A stretch of 64,000 bases of DNA from Pectobacterium carotovorum (GCA_016415585.1 CP066552.1:4679929-4743928); one strand, 5' to 3'; positions 46,934 to 61,048 are shown, counted from the stretch's first letter. Made by a program: numbers and translations. Notes: generated from the letters alone by a model not told the origin.

Positions 46934-47134
46934 CGATGGTATTCCTATAAAAGTGACATATTGTGTCACCAGGGATGTCTTAGACCTGATTGTTCCGGTT
47001 TTTCCGGGTTCCCCGAGCCTTGTAGAGAGTTGGGGATTATTATGTTTTGTTCTGTGCTCGGGGACCGACCCACACAGGGGATAGGCCAAAGCACAGGGCA
47101 AAACCGCCTCCGCCGCGTGCGGAGGCATTAAATA

Positions 47135-48505
47135 TTATTTCTTTTTCACCGGACGTTGCCAGCCGGAAATATGCCGTTGCTTCACGCGACCGACCACCAG
47201 CTCATTCTCTGCCACATCATGCGTAACCGTCGTTCCTGCACCGATCGTCGCACCGCTGGCTATGCTAACGGGCGCTACCAGCTGACTATCCGAACCAACA
47301 AATACATCGTCACCAATAACCGTTTTATGTTTATTCGCGCCGTCATAATTACAGGTGATCGTTCCTGCGCCAATATTAACACCGGAACCGATATCCGCAT
47401 CACCCAAATAGCTAAGGTGACCCGCTTTTGATCCTTTACCCAGCCGCGCTTTTTTCAGTTCGACAAAGTTGCCAACATGCGCACCCTCAGCTAATTCCGA
47501 GCCAGGACGCAAGCGAGCAAACGGGCCAACGGTACACTGTGCTTCTAACACCGCGTCTTCCAACACGGAATAAGGGCTGATCTCTGTGTCATCGCCAAGG
47601 ATGCAATTTTTAATTACGCAGCCAGCACCGATTTTCACCCGGTTGCCCAGCTTAACATTGCCTTCCACGATCACATTGATATCAATCACCACATCGCGAC
47701 CATGAGTCAGTTCGCCACGCAGATCAAATCGTGCCGGATCGAGCAGCATGACACCCGCCAGCAGCAGTTTATCCGCCTGTTCACGCTGATAAACCCGCTC
47801 CAGCGCCGACAGTTGCAGACGATTATTAACGCCTTCAACTTCGCTCAGCCGCTCTGGATGGACCGCTTCAACACGCTGACCTTCTTCCGCTGCCATCGCA
47901 ATAATATCGGTGATGTAAAACTCACCCTGTGCGTTGTTGTTATTCAACTGGCTTAACCAACGCTTCAGATCCTTGCCGTTCGCAATCAGAATGCCGGTAT
48001 TGATCTCGTTAATTTGGCGCTGTTCTTCGCTGGCATCTTTGTGCTCGACGATCCCAACCACGGCGCCCTTTTCACGCACAATTCGCCCATAGCCCGTCGG
48101 ATCGTCCAGCTTCACCGTCAACAGGCCGATACCGCCCTGCGGCTTAGCCTCACGTAAACGTCCCAGCGTTTGCGATGAAATCAGCGGCACATCGCCATAC
48201 AACATCAAGATATCTTCATCATCAGCAAAATGAGGCGCGGCTTGCTGCATCGCATGCCCGGTTCCCAGCTGTTCCGCCTGCAATACCCAGTTCAACGCCG
48301 GATCGGCCAATTCACGTTTTAGCAAATCACCGCCGTGGCCGTATACCAGATGAACGTGCTGTGCGCCTGTCGTCATTGCAGCATCAATAACGTGCTGAAC
48401 CATTGGCTTACCCGCCAATTGATGCAACACCTTGGGAAGGTCGGAATACATACGGGTTCCTTTACCCGCGGCAAGGATCACCACACTCATCGCACTATTT
48501 GACAT
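47135..48505 (-). CDS. glmU: GlmU, N-acetylglucosamine-1-phosphate uridyltransferase
   Basis: A 456-residue bifunctional enzyme, the length of E. coli GlmU. The uridyltransferase half has [20 protein letters not shown] and the Mg site DVPLI. The C-terminal half is a left-handed beta helix with hexapeptide repeats ([20 protein letters not shown]) that acetylates GlcN-1-P. Product: UDP-GlcNAc for peptidoglycan and LPS. It is co-transcribed with glmS. In E. coli it directly follows atpC; here about 5 kb with pelX lie between. Confidence 0.97.
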   Translation of the reverse strand: MSNSAMSVVILAAGKGTRMYSDLPKVLHQLAGKPMVQHVIDAAMTTGAQHVHLVYGHGGDLLKRELADPALNWVLQAEQLGTGHAMQQAAPHFADDEDILMLYGDVPLISSQTLGRLREAKPQGGIGLLTVKLDDPTGYGRIVREKGAVVGIVEHKDASEEQRQINEINTGILIANGKDLKRWLSQLNNNNAQGEFYITDIIAMAAEEGQRVEAVHPERLSEVEGVNNRLQLSALERVYQREQADKLLLAGVMLLDPARFDLRGELTHGRDVVIDINVIVEGNVKLGNRVKIGAGCVIKNCILGDDTEISPYSVLEDAVLEAQCTVGPFARLRPGSELAEGAHVGNFVELKKARLGKGSKAGHLSYLGDADIGSGVNIGAGTITCNYDGANKHKTVIGDDVFVGSDSQLVAPVSIASGATIGAGTTVTHDVAENELVVGRVKQRHISGWQRPVKKK

Positions 48506-48763
48506 AAGTATCCTGACAGTACGGAACCACAGCTCCGCAAAAATAAAATGGCTAGCCTGTTACGGCATGAATAACCAGAGTTTACCGAAACTCATGCATA
48601 ACGCGGATACTTTTTGGTGAGTTTTTTCTGAAAATCTCGCTCAAAACGACGAATGTTCGTGAGGAGAAGAAACGGACACTATGCTATCCACATCAACAGA
48701 AATGACACAGGGTTTCATAAAAAACAGACTTTGTTTTTAAGTATTTCCATTTGTGACACACAC

Positions 48764-48784
48764 AAAAGAAACAGCGTTTCATTT
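48764..48784 (+). promoter_or_regulatory. KdgR operator upstream of pelX
   Basis: The 21-bp site is an imperfect palindrome, AAAAGAAACA then GCGTTTCATTT, matching the KdgR consensus (AAATGAAAC-like arms, GTTTCATTT) with about one change. It lies 45 bp before the pelX start. KdgR represses pectin-degradation genes in soft-rot bacteria until KDG accumulates, so control of pelX is well supported. Confidence 0.88.
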
Positions 48785-48829
48785 ATAGCAATATACGCGG
48801 GCAAATAATTCAATAACGAAGGAGATACA

Positions 48830-51064
48830 ATGAAACGTTGTTCTTCACAAAAATGTGATTCATTACGGAAACACCGTTCTTCACGCCTCGCAGCCGTCGC
48901 GTTGACGAATGCATTACTCTTTAGCTTTAGTACACACGCCGCGACAGAATCAACCCCTGTCTGGCACGGCATCGCCTTTGGCCAATCAACAGACGTAAAC
49001 TTTTCATCGAATGTCCTGCCGGAAAAAATTGGTGTTAACGACGTCACCATTAACGGCAAGAAATTAGCGCCGGGAGATAATGCTGATTTATCCGCACCTA
49101 TCACGATCGAAAGTCGTGGCGGAAAAATTGCCAACACCCATGACGGGCTGACGTTCTTCTATACACAGCTGCCTGCAAATGTGAACTTCACACTTCAGTC
49201 TGATATTACCGTGGAACAGTTTGGGCCAGAAAACGGCGCCAAGCCTGCAGCTCAGGAAGGCGCGGGAATTCTGGTGCGCGATATTATCGGCGTGCCGCGT
49301 CAGGAACCGCTGAAAGAAGGGTATGAGGAATTCCCTGCGGCATCCAACATGGTGATGAACGCCATCATGACGCAGGATAAAAAGTCTCATACCGAAATCA
49401 AGCTACAGGCGATTTTGCGTAATGGCGTCACGCAACCGTGGGGCAACGCGGGCGCGAAAATTACCAAAACCAGCTATCAGGAAAATGTAAATCTGGAGCA
49501 AACGCCGACGTTCCGTCTGAAACTGGAACGCACCAACGACGGCTTCATAACCTCTTATGCGCCGAAAGGCACGGACAACTGGGTATCAAAAGAAGTTAAA
49601 GGCGCGGACGTCGTCACCAAGCTGGATAAAGACCACTACTACGTTGGTTTCTTTGCCTCCCGTAACGCCAAAATCACCGTCAGCAATGCACAGTTGACCA
49701 CGACGCCAGCGCAAACCAAAGCCTCACCGGAGTTTAAAGCCAAGGATTATGATCCTTTGCTTCAGGTGATGTCATCGCCTAAAACCACCAGCGAACACTA
49801 TGTGGTTCAGGCCAGAGCCAATTACGATGGCACGATCGCGGTGTCACAAAACGGTCAATCTCTGGGTGAAGCGAAGCAGGTAAAAGCGGGAGAAACCTTA
49901 TCTCTGCCAGCGAAAATTGCCGGTAACGGCGCTGAGTTCAAGATTGCCTACCAGCCTACAGAAGGCGATGATAAAGCAGTAAAAGAGAGCACGTTCAAGG
50001 TTGAAAGAGTGGCCTATGCAGACGCTAAAAATCTGTATGTTTCGCCACAAGGTTCAGCCAGCAATGACGGCAGTAAAAATGCACCGATCGATTTAGCCAG
50101 CGCCGTCGCTGCTCTGCCAGTTGGTGGCACCATCTGGCTCAACGATGGTGATTACAGCGCGGCTGAAATCCCTGTCAGCGCCAGCGGCCAGCAAAAAACC
50201 GTCAAGAACCTGTTTGCCGTCGGCAATAAAGCGGTGATTCATGGCCTGCAGCTAAAAGCAAGCCATTGGCATGTTAAAGGGATTGAAATTACAGAGAAAC
50301 CATTCCGTATCGAAGGGAGCTATAACACCATCGAACGCGTTCTGGCGCACCACGCTGACGATACGGGTATTCAGGTGACTTCGACGGCAGATGTAGGCAG
50401 ACCACTGTGGGCCAGCCATAACCTGATTCTGAATTCAGAATCTCACAGCAACCAGGATCCAGGCAAAATTAACGCCGACGGTTTCGCGGTGAAAATGCGT
50501 GTGGGTGAAGGCAACGTGATCCGCGGCGCGTTCTCGCACAACAACATTGATGACGGCTTCGACCTGTTTAACAAAATTGAAGACGGCGCCAACGGCGTTG
50601 TGGTGATCGAGAATTCAATTGCCATGAACAACACCAGCAACGGCTTCAAAATGGGTGGAGAAGGCCAGCCAGTAGCACATCAGGTTAAACACAGCATTGC
50701 TGTGGGCAACAAACTTGATGGCTTCACTGACAACTTCAACCCAGGCGCACTGATCGTTGAAGACAACATCGCGTTAGATAACGAACGCTTTAACTTTATC
50801 TTCCGCCCAAGCCCTTACTCTGGCCCGGAAAAACAAGGCGTCTTCAAGAACAACATTTCGCTGAAAACCAAAGCGGGTAAATATGATGATGCGGTTGTCG
50901 GCAATATCGATAACACCAACTATTTCATCAAAGAAGACCGTTCAGTTAACGCACAAGGTAAGGAAATCACCGTAAATAACTTCGTATCCGTTACCGTTCC
51001 GGAGACGTTTACGCGTGAGGCCAAAGGCAATCTGGTATTTGGCGACTTCCTGAAGAAAAAATAA
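48830..51064 (+). CDS. pelX: PelX, exopolygalacturonate lyase (PL9)
   Basis: A 744-residue secreted pectate lyase. The signal peptide ends near STHAA (residues about 35-39), matching the periplasmic PelX of Dickeya (about 750 residues). The C-terminal half is a family PL9 right-handed beta helix with NLYVSPQGSASNDGSKNAPI, ASAVAALPVGGTIWLNDGDY and DGFAVKMRVGEGNVIRGAFS; conserved Asp/Lys pairs (DDGFD, NADGFAVK) fit the PL9 active site. It releases dimers from the ends of polygalacturonate in the periplasm. Ribosome site aaggag precedes the ATG; a KdgR box lies upstream. Confidence 0.93.
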   Translation: MKRCSSQKCDSLRKHRSSRLAAVALTNALLFSFSTHAATESTPVWHGIAFGQSTDVNFSSNVLPEKIGVNDVTINGKKLAPGDNADLSAPITIESRGGKIANTHDGLTFFYTQLPANVNFTLQSDITVEQFGPENGAKPAAQEGAGILVRDIIGVPRQEPLKEGYEEFPAASNMVMNAIMTQDKKSHTEIKLQAILRNGVTQPWGNAGAKITKTSYQENVNLEQTPTFRLKLERTNDGFITSYAPKGTDNWVSKEVKGADVVTKLDKDHYYVGFFASRNAKITVSNAQLTTTPAQTKASPEFKAKDYDPLLQVMSSPKTTSEHYVVQARANYDGTIAVSQNGQSLGEAKQVKAGETLSLPAKIAGNGAEFKIAYQPTEGDDKAVKESTFKVERVAYADAKNLYVSPQGSASNDGSKNAPIDLASAVAALPVGGTIWLNDGDYSAAEIPVSASGQQKTVKNLFAVGNKAVIHGLQLKASHWHVKGIEITEKPFRIEGSYNTIERVLAHHADDTGIQVTSTADVGRPLWASHNLILNSESHSNQDPGKINADGFAVKMRVGEGNVIRGAFSHNNIDDGFDLFNKIEDGANGVVVIENSIAMNNTSNGFKMGGEGQPVAHQVKHSIAVGNKLDGFTDNFNPGALIVEDNIALDNERFNFIFRPSPYSGPEKQGVFKNNISLKTKAGKYDDAVVGNIDNTNYFIKEDRSVNAQGKEITVNNFVSVTVPETFTREAKGNLVFGDFLKKK

Positions 51065-51112
51065 TAGTATAGTCACGCAGGGAAAGGAATCTCTGCTTCA
51101 ACAGCGTAAAAT

Positions 51113-51149
51113 GATGTCGAGATATTATATCAATAATTCGACATCGTTT
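51113..51149 (+). terminator. Terminator of pelX
   Basis: GATGTCGA and TCGACATC form an 8-bp stem around a long AT-rich loop with its own weak pairing, followed by GTTTTCTT on the plus strand. It lies about 50 bp after the pelX stop. Confidence 0.6.
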
Positions 51150-51184
51150 TCTTATAATTTAAATATAGTTTCAGTTATAGGGGG

Positions 51185-51300
51185 GGGTATATAATATACC
51201 CATCAAGTTGCATATGTGTTGACTGAGTTCATGCACTTGAGTAAGTTCATCGGGGTTCCCTCTCTTGCCGAATTCATAAAAATCGAATTATTCAATGTAT
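51185..51300. repeat. Fragment of an interspersed intergenic repeat
   Basis: It opens with the small palindrome GGGTATATAATATACCC (51185-51201) and continues with atcaagttgcatatg, then tgagttcatgcacttgag. The start TATACCCAT...AAGTTGCA recalls the short repeats that end in such a motif near tRNA genes and gene ends in Serratia, Yersinia and Pectobacterium. The far end (cgaattattc) suits the complementary end. Here it seems partly degraded. Confidence 0.45.
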
Positions 51301-51363
51301 ATAAAATTAAGCATAAACAATATTAAAATAAATTCTTTTTTATCCAAAAATAATAAAAATCAT

Positions 51364-51990
51364 TTATTTTTTCAACCTAATAATTAATGAAATTTCATCT
51401 GCAACATTACGCCTTAGAGTATCCATATCAATGCCGCCAAATTTCCTCATGAAGACGATATCAGTAAGCTTATGATTGACTATGTTTTTTAAATTATTCT
51501 TTTCATTTGATGATTGATTTTTATCATACAAACACTCTATTTTATTTGAAATATATTTATTATTATTTAATATATTCATGATTGAACTTTGAGTGCAAAC
51601 AGGGTCAAGTTTAATTACACCAAGACCTGAAGATATTTTATTGAAAATACGTCCCCTCTCTTCTTTATTAATGGAAAAATTATATTTATCACATGCAACG
51701 TCTATGACCCTGTTAACTTCAGAAGATAGAAGACTGATCGTTTCATCTTTAAACCACTCATTCTTATTAGTATTAAAAAGCGCTTTATCTATTAAAGAAA
51801 AAAGGGTTTTGTTTTTAATTATTGAAAAATTATTTTTAAACGAAACCTCAATACAATCATTAGCAACACCACCTATATACTTATCAATTACTCCTTGTTT
51901 TTTGAAATACTGAAACCCAACATTTTCTACGCTTCTTGTACATATATTCCTTACAAAGGAAGAACATGGTTTTAAAGAATTAGTTATCAT
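51364..51990 (-). CDS. Unrecognised AT-rich protein
   Basis: A 208-residue protein I cannot assign. It has no signal peptide or membrane helix. It is unusually rich in Asn, Lys and Ile (NILNNNKYISNKIECLYDKN), and its base composition is far more AT-rich than the backbone genes, which suggests foreign origin. The C-terminus DTLRRNVADEISLIIRLKK is helical. It lies between pelX and a decayed repeat-containing gene in the glmU-atpC insertion. A secreted effector is one idea, but no motif supports it. The start is the ATG at 51990; the gene could also be a remnant. Confidence 0.6.
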   Translation of the reverse strand: MITNSLKPCSSFVRNICTRSVENVGFQYFKKQGVIDKYIGGVANDCIEVSFKNNFSIIKNKTLFSLIDKALFNTNKNEWFKDETISLLSSEVNRVIDVACDKYNFSINKEERGRIFNKISSGLGVIKLDPVCTQSSIMNILNNNKYISNKIECLYDKNQSSNEKNNLKNIVNHKLTDIVFMRKFGGIDMDTLRRNVADEISLIIRLKK

Positions 51991-52297
51991 TTTAATACCC
52001 TTTAATTATAATTAGATATTATTATATTATCATAAGTTATATCTTCATTATGTAAATAAACGCTTATTCATAATTACATAGCATATACTCGTTATCATTG
52101 AAGATACTTGATACAGCAGGCGATAAAGAAGCGAAAAGTGCTCCCAACGAGTGACTCAGTGCAGAAAATTATTCATTCAGAGATAAAATCCGCACCGAAA
52201 AGTGAAATATTCTTATCCAGAACTAACAGATGGCGATGAGCCGTTTTATTATCGAGTTCAGTGATCGCCTGAGCGATCACCTTTAATCGCGGAGCAA
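51991..52297. other. AT-rich gap without genes
   Basis: About 300 bp between the AT-rich orphan gene and the decayed repeat gene. I find no ORF or strong hairpin other than gtgatcgcctgagcgatcac (52261-52280), a perfect 8-bp stem GTGATCGC/GCGATCAC that could end the gene to the right on the minus strand. Confidence 0.5.
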
Positions 52298-53131
52298 TTA
52301 CACAGAATTATTTACAGTGTCCTGCCTGCATCGCTCCTTCAGGACGCGCTGTATCTCAGTTTGTAAATCACTTTGCACATCACTTTGTAAATCAGATGTT
52401 GGCCATTGCTTAACATCAGTAACATGTTCTTTCAGTTTCTGTAACGCCTCACCTTCGTGTTTATATGCATTGCCAAAATATCTAAGTGTATGGTTGTCTA
52501 TTATATTTTTTTCTAAAAAACGATTAGTGCCTAAAGCAAGTTCTTCATTATTTTTTAATAAAAAAAAGCAGCTTAGGTGGGTGACAATAGTGCGTGTATT
52601 TTTTACTATTAATTCTTTTTCTGTTTGTTCTTCTTTTTCTTTATAGTTAATAACGTAATCGCTTAATTTTACAATGCTTTCTTTTAGAGCATAAATATGC
52701 TCAGGATCATTAATTAATTCGTTATGTTTAGCAAAACCATCATCTATTTTATCCGATATTTTTCCACTATTGCTTACTCGTGAGATATTTAATTTTGATG
52801 ATAGGGAATGATTTTTTGATTGGCAAGCAGAGATCTGTTCTAGATTATTTAATAGCACATTATATTTATCTAATTTATTTTTTGTTTTTTTTTACTTGAT
52901 TCATCTAAGGTGTAAAATTCATTTTTTACTGGAGTGTAGAGACCACTTTATCCTCTGGTGTAGAGATCATCTTTTACTCGGGTGTAGAAATCAACTGTTT
53001 CTCTGATTTTCTTTATTTTATTTAAAACAAGTTCCCTAGCAAAATGTTGGTGTTTATTATTTTTTTGCTAGTTCAACCGCAACATTTGAACTATTGAATA
53101 AACGAGATTTCACATAAGCACTAATATTCAT
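52298..53131 (-). pseudogene. Decayed AT-rich gene with 8-residue tandem repeats
   Basis: Joining frames gives one protein of about 277 residues. It starts at the ATG at 53131 (MNISAYVKSRLFNSSNVAVE, then LAKK), shifts frame in a 7-T run (53060-53066), continues NNKHQHFARELVLNKIKKIR into four repeats, and shifts again in a 9-T run (52885-52893) into LDKYNVLLNNLEQIS and the open C-terminal part. A stop (52948-52950) interrupts the second repeat, where a Lys codon is expected. The 186-residue open frame 52298-52858 (GTG start) is only the C-terminal piece. The product is not recognised. Three separate lesions make a sequencing error unlikely as the only cause. Confidence 0.75.
52897..52992 (-). 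repeat. Four tandem 24-bp (8-residue) coding repeats
   Basis: Read on the minus strand the units are DFYTRVKD, DLYTRG-stop-S, GLYTPVKN and EFYTLDES. Each is exactly 24 bp. The consensus [DG][LF]YT[RP]VK[DN] is preserved best in units one and three. They lie in the middle of the decayed gene. The protein phase of the repeats shows they were once translated. Confidence 0.85.
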
Positions 53132-53405
53132 TTTTACACCACTCAAAACTAGAAAATTACACTTTATTTAATGTTGTTCATATCAAAAAAAATTTTTTGG
53201 GGCGAAATAAAAGGTTCGGTTGCAAATATTATGAAAAATAAACATCTTTCCGTGTATGTCGGTACTTTATCTGTATTAGTAAATTGCAGGATCTGCCCTG
53301 TTTCACATGGTCTAAAATGTTAGCGTTGCTGTTACGGCGGGAAGAGAGGTAAAAATTGACATTATGGCCTCTACATCAGGCCTGTTAAATTTAAATCAAA
53401 AGACA

Positions 53406-53454
53406 AAAACCTACTAATAACCACGTCCTGTGGACGTGGTTATTAGTAGGTTTT
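53406..53454. repeat. Perfect 23-bp palindromic stem
   Basis: AAAACCTACTAATAACCACG plus TCC (53406-53428) pairs perfectly with 53432-53454 around the loop TGT. No other terminator in the window has so long a stem. Such structures are found at the ends of IS200/IS605-type elements and at strong terminators. No transposase is present. Confidence 0.7.
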
Positions 53455-53455
53455 G

Positions 53456-53487
53456 AAAAGGCCAGTCAGTGTGAACTGACTGGCCTT
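53456..53487 (-). terminator. Terminator of the atp operon
   Basis: A 13-bp stem AAGGCCAGTCAGT/ACTGACTGGCCTT with loop GTGA, 21 bp after the atpC stop. On the minus strand it is followed by cttttcaaaac, a short T run. Confidence 0.85.
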
Positions 53488-53508
53488 CAATTATTACAAG
53501 CTTATCTG

Positions 53509-53928
53509 TTACATCGCTTTTCTGGTCAGCTCGATAACACGCAGCTTCGCAATCGCTTTAGTCAGCTCTGCGGAAGCCTGAGCATAATCCACATCGCCAT
53601 GCGAATTGCGGATATGATCTTCGGCTTTACGCTTCGCTTCCAGCGCACGTGCTTCATCTAGATCCTGCCCACGGATAGCGGTATCAGACAGTACGGTGAC
53701 CATATTCGGCTGCACCTCAAGGACGCCGCCAGAAAGATAGATATACTCTTCCTCACCGTGCTGCTTAACGATACGAATCATACCCGGCTTAATGGCAGTA
53801 AGCAGAGGGGCATGTCCCGGATAAATACCCAGTTCGCCTTCGCTCCCCGTTACCTGGATCTTCTGCACCAGACCGGAGAACATTTGCTGTTCTGCACTCA
53901 CGACATCCAGATGGTAAGTCATAGCCAT
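53509..53928 (-). CDS. atpC: AtpC, ATP synthase epsilon subunit
   Basis: A 139-residue protein, the length of E. coli epsilon. The N-terminal beta sandwich reads [20 protein letters not shown] and the C-terminal helix pair includes [20 protein letters not shown]. It is part of the central stalk of F1 and can inhibit ATP hydrolysis. Last gene of the operon, 19 bp after atpD. Confidence 0.97.
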
Positions 53929-53947
53929 GTCACCCTCCTACAAGGCG

Positions 53948-56241
<2,294 letters not shown>

Positions 56242-56293
56242 CTTTGCTTCTCCTCAAAGCCTTGCGGCCTGCTTTACAGCAGGCCACCGGGCG

Positions 56294-57835
56294 TTACCAG
56301 GACTGGGTTGCCTTAAAAGTATCGAGGATGCCTTTAAACTTGCCCTCGATCTCATCGTTATAAGCGCCAGTCTGATCGATTTGTTGCAGAAGTTCGCCAT
56401 GCTCACGGTCAGCATAAGCCAACAGTGCCGCTTCAAAGCTACCGACTTTCGACAGCTCAACATCTTCCAGATAACCACGTTCCGCCGCAAACAGAACCAG
56501 AGACTGCTGTGCGACAGACATCGGCGCATACTGTTTCTGCTTCAACAGCTCGGTCACTTTCTGACCGTGGCTCAACTGCTTACGGGTTGCATCATCAAGA
56601 TCGGAAGCGAACTGAGAGAATGCTGCCAGTTCACGGTACTGTGCCAGCGCGGTACGAATACCACCGGACAGTTTTTTCATGATCTTGGTCTGTGCTGCAC
56701 CACCCACACGGGATACGGAGATCCCTAGGTTAACCGCAGGACGAATACCGGCGTTAAACAGGTTGGATTCCAGGAAGATCTGACCATCGGTAATAGAAAT
56801 TACGTTGGTCGGAACGAACGCAGAAACGTCACCCGCTTGCGTTTCGATGATCGGCAGAGCGGTCAACGAACCGGTTTTCCCTTTCACTTCACCTTTGGTG
56901 AATGCTTCAACGTAATCGGCGTTAACACGCGATGCACGCTCCAGCAAACGGGAGTGGAGATAGAAAACGTCACCAGGATAAGCTTCACGACCTGGCGGAC
57001 GACGGAGCAGCAGAGAAATCTGACGATAAGCAACGGCCTGTTTAGACAGGTCATCATAAATAATCAGTGCATCTTCACCACGGTCGCGGAAGTACTCGCC
57101 CATCGCACAACCGGCATACGGTGCCAGATATTGCAGAGCAGCAGATTCAGACGCGGTAGCAACAACAACAATGGTGTTTTCCAGTGCGCCGTGCTCTTCC
57201 AGTTTACGTACCACGTTAGAAATCGTGGAAGCTTTCTGGCCGATAGCGACGTACACACATTTGATGCCGGAATCACGCTGGTTGATGATGGCGTCGATGG
57301 CCAGCGCGGTTTTACCCGTCTGACGGTCACCGATAATCAGCTCACGCTGACCACGACCGATTGGAATCATGGCGTCAACGGACTTATAGCCCGTTTGTAC
57401 CGGCTCATCAACGGACTGACGTTCGATAACGCCAGGCGCAATCGCTTCAACCGCAGAGAAACCGTCGTGATCCAGTGCGCCTTTACCGTCAATCGGTGCG
57501 CCCAGCGTGTTGACCACGCGACCCAGCAGGCCGCGGCCAACTGGAACTTCAAGAATACGGCCGGTGCATTTTACTTTCATGCCTTCAGCCAGATCCGCAT
57601 ACGGACCCATAACTACCGCACCAACGGAGTCGCGCTCCAGGTTCAGTGCGATCGCATAACGGTTACCCGGCAGAGAGATCATCTCTCCCTGCATCACGTC
57701 TGCCAGACCGTGGACACGGATGATTCCGTCGCTGACGGAAACAATAGTACCTTCATTGTGAGCTTCGCTCACCACATTGAACTGAGCAATGCGCTGCTTG
57801 ATCAGTTCGCTGATTTCGGTGGAATTCAGTTGCAT
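56294..57835 (-). CDS. atpA: AtpA, ATP synthase alpha subunit
   Basis: A 513-residue subunit, the same length as E. coli AtpA. The nucleotide site is [20 protein letters not shown], and the signature [19 protein letters not shown] is present. It alternates with beta in the F1 hexamer and binds regulatory nucleotide. A 381-codon frame on the opposite strand is a shadow of this conserved gene. Confidence 0.98.
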   Translation of the reverse strand: MQLNSTEISELIKQRIAQFNVVSEAHNEGTIVSVSDGIIRVHGLADVMQGEMISLPGNRYAIALNLERDSVGAVVMGPYADLAEGMKVKCTGRILEVPVGRGLLGRVVNTLGAPIDGKGALDHDGFSAVEAIAPGVIERQSVDEPVQTGYKSVDAMIPIGRGQRELIIGDRQTGKTALAIDAIINQRDSGIKCVYVAIGQKASTISNVVRKLEEHGALENTIVVVATASESAALQYLAPYAGCAMGEYFRDRGEDALIIYDDLSKQAVAYRQISLLLRRPPGREAYPGDVFYLHSRLLERASRVNADYVEAFTKGEVKGKTGSLTALPIIETQAGDVSAFVPTNVISITDGQIFLESNLFNAGIRPAVNLGISVSRVGGAAQTKIMKKLSGGIRTALAQYRELAAFSQFASDLDDATRKQLSHGQKVTELLKQKQYAPMSVAQQSLVLFAAERGYLEDVELSKVGSFEAALLAYADREHGELLQQIDQTGAYNDEIEGKFKGILDTFKATQSW

Positions 57836-57847
57836 GCTCCAGTCCCC

Positions 57848-58381
57848 TTAAGACTGCAAGACGTCTGCCAGACGTTCCAGACGACCGCGAATGCTGCCAT
57901 CTATCACCATATCGCCCGCGCGAATAACCACGCCGGCCATGACAGACTTATCAATTTTGCAATTCAGCTTCACTTTGCGTGACAGACGTTTTTCCATAGC
58001 GGCAGCGATCTTTGATTGCTGCTGCTCACTCAACGTGCTGGCAGAAATCACATCGACGTCAACCGTCGATTCCAGAGTTGCCCGCAGTTGAATAAATTGT
58101 TCCAGTACTTCAGGAAGCACTGGTAAACGTCCGTTCTCGGCCATCACCCTAATCAGGTTCTGACCGGCTTCATCAAGTTGATCACCACAAACGGCAATAA
58201 ATGTTTTCGCCAGCTCAATCGGTGCAACTGCACCAGAAAGCAACTCGGCAATCTGCTCATTGCGCGCCACTTCGGCCGAAAACGCCAGCATGTTCTGCCA
58301 GCGATCCAAGGCCTGATTCTCAACCGCAAAGTCAAAAGCTGCTTTGGCGTAGGGGCGAGCTACCGTGACAAATTCAGACAT
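57848..58381 (-). CDS. atpH: AtpH, ATP synthase delta subunit
   Basis: A 177-residue protein, the length of E. coli delta. The N-terminal helical domain [20 protein letters not shown] and the C-terminal [20 protein letters not shown] signature identify it. It ties the F1 head to the peripheral stalk. It is 12 bp before atpA and 14 bp after atpF. Confidence 0.97.
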   Translation of the reverse strand: MSEFVTVARPYAKAAFDFAVENQALDRWQNMLAFSAEVARNEQIAELLSGAVAPIELAKTFIAVCGDQLDEAGQNLIRVMAENGRLPVLPEVLEQFIQLRATLESTVDVDVISASTLSEQQQSKIAAAMEKRLSRKVKLNCKIDKSVMAGVVIRAGDMVIDGSIRGRLERLADVLQS

Positions 58382-58395
58382 CAGCCCCTCCCTCC

Positions 58396-58866
58396 TTACA
58401 GTTCAGCGACCAGTTTATCAACGATGTCGCTGTTAGCAGCTTCATCCACGGAACGTTCAATAATTTTCTCGGCACCGGCAATCGCCAATACGGCAACTTG
58501 CTTACGCAGCTCTTCACGAGCACGTTTACGTTCGGCTTCGATTTCAGCCTGCGCCTGCGCCACAATCTTGTTACGTTCAGCTTCCGCTTCAGCTTTCGCC
58601 TCATCCAGGATCTGAGCACGGCGTTTGTTCGCCTGCTCGATGATAACCTGAGCATCCGCTTTGGCTTTCTTCAGTTGATCTGTCGCATTGGCCTGAGCCA
58701 AGTTCAAATCTTTTTTGGCACGTTCAGCAGAAGCCAGACCGTCAGCAATTTCTTTCTGACGCTTCTCGATGGCTGCCATCATCGGCGGCCATACATACTT
58801 CATGCAGAACCAGACAAACAGGACGAACGCAATGGCCTGGCCGAGGATTGTTGCATTAATATTCAC
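58396..58866 (-). CDS. atpF: AtpF, ATP synthase b subunit
   Basis: A 156-residue peripheral-stalk protein. One N-terminal membrane helix ([20 protein letters not shown]) is followed by a long Ala/Glu/Lys-rich coiled coil ([20 protein letters not shown] and onward). It dimerises and holds the stator. E. coli b is also 156 residues. Confidence 0.97.
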   Translation of the reverse strand: MNINATILGQAIAFVLFVWFCMKYVWPPMMAAIEKRQKEIADGLASAERAKKDLNLAQANATDQLKKAKADAQVIIEQANKRRAQILDEAKAEAEAERNKIVAQAQAEIEAERKRAREELRKQVAVLAIAGAEKIIERSVDEAANSDIVDKLVAEL

Positions 58867-58929
58867 AGCACAATGCCTCTTTCAAAGTTAAATAAGTTGA
58901 TGTTTTAACCTCAGCAGAAAACATTCTGC

Positions 58930-59187
<258 letters not shown>

Positions 59188-59218
59188 TCAGTTAAAAACG
59201 TTATTTGTTGAAAGAAAA

Positions 59219-60425
<1,207 letters not shown>

Positions 60426-61048
60426 GACGTTTGCTCTCTCCGTACCTTTTCAGAGGTATACCGAATGACGTATAAAACTGCCTTTACACCACTGAGTCAA
60501 GCAGCAAAAAACGAGCAAATTATACGGGTCATACCTGCGAATTCAATCGATAAGTAGCGAAAAGGTGAACAATTATTTAAATTTCTTTCTGAAGCCCCGT
60601 TTTTACTAACAATCCTCACGACTCATATCTGGTGTCATTAATTTCTAAAGGCTTCTAATCTGTGATATGACTCACATAAAAGGACTTACGAATATTTACA
60701 ACAGGATGTGTCTTTTTTTGCCCTTAGCAATAAAACGTATTTATTTTATTTAATTTCAATAGGTTATTAAAAACAGCATTCAAAAAGGGCAATAAACAAC
60801 GTTTCAACCACCTCTTGACATTATTGATATCATTTTTTTACTTAATTAACACAAAAATAACTAAATTTTGATGCTGATGATTTATTTTCACTCGTTATTA
60901 TTCAGTGCGAAAGCAAAAGGACAACGCTGAAAAAACGAAGATGTAAAATTTCAGTGATCGCGATGCGTTCTGGAACCATGCCACCGACAGACGAGGTGGC
61001 ATCCTGACACGCAATATTTAGTTATAATTTTTTTGATAAAAAACAAAA
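60426..61048 (-). promoter_or_regulatory. atp operon control region
   Basis: A 623-bp gap between rsmG and atpI, AT-rich throughout with several A/T runs around 60650-60870. It must hold the atp promoter. A GC-rich hairpin ATGCCACC/GGTGGCAT (60978-61002) near the rsmG end may be a terminator but has no T run. I see no coding frame. The exact -10 and -35 elements are not certain. Confidence 0.55.

Noticed and set aside
46934..47128. Extended N-terminus for GlmS
   Set aside because: GlmS must start with Met followed by the catalytic Cys; the upstream residues are the glmU-glmS leader.
52897..52992. CRISPR-like array
   Set aside because: The units are 24-bp direct repeats without spacers and are in protein phase.
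56837..57982. A 381-codon frame opposite atpA and atpH
   Set aside because: It lies fully antisense to conserved ATP synthase genes and has no domain or ribosome site; it is an effect of codon bias.
60978..61002. Terminator of rsmG
   Set aside because: The stem is only 8 bp and lacks a following T run, so it is mentioned but not listed as a terminator.
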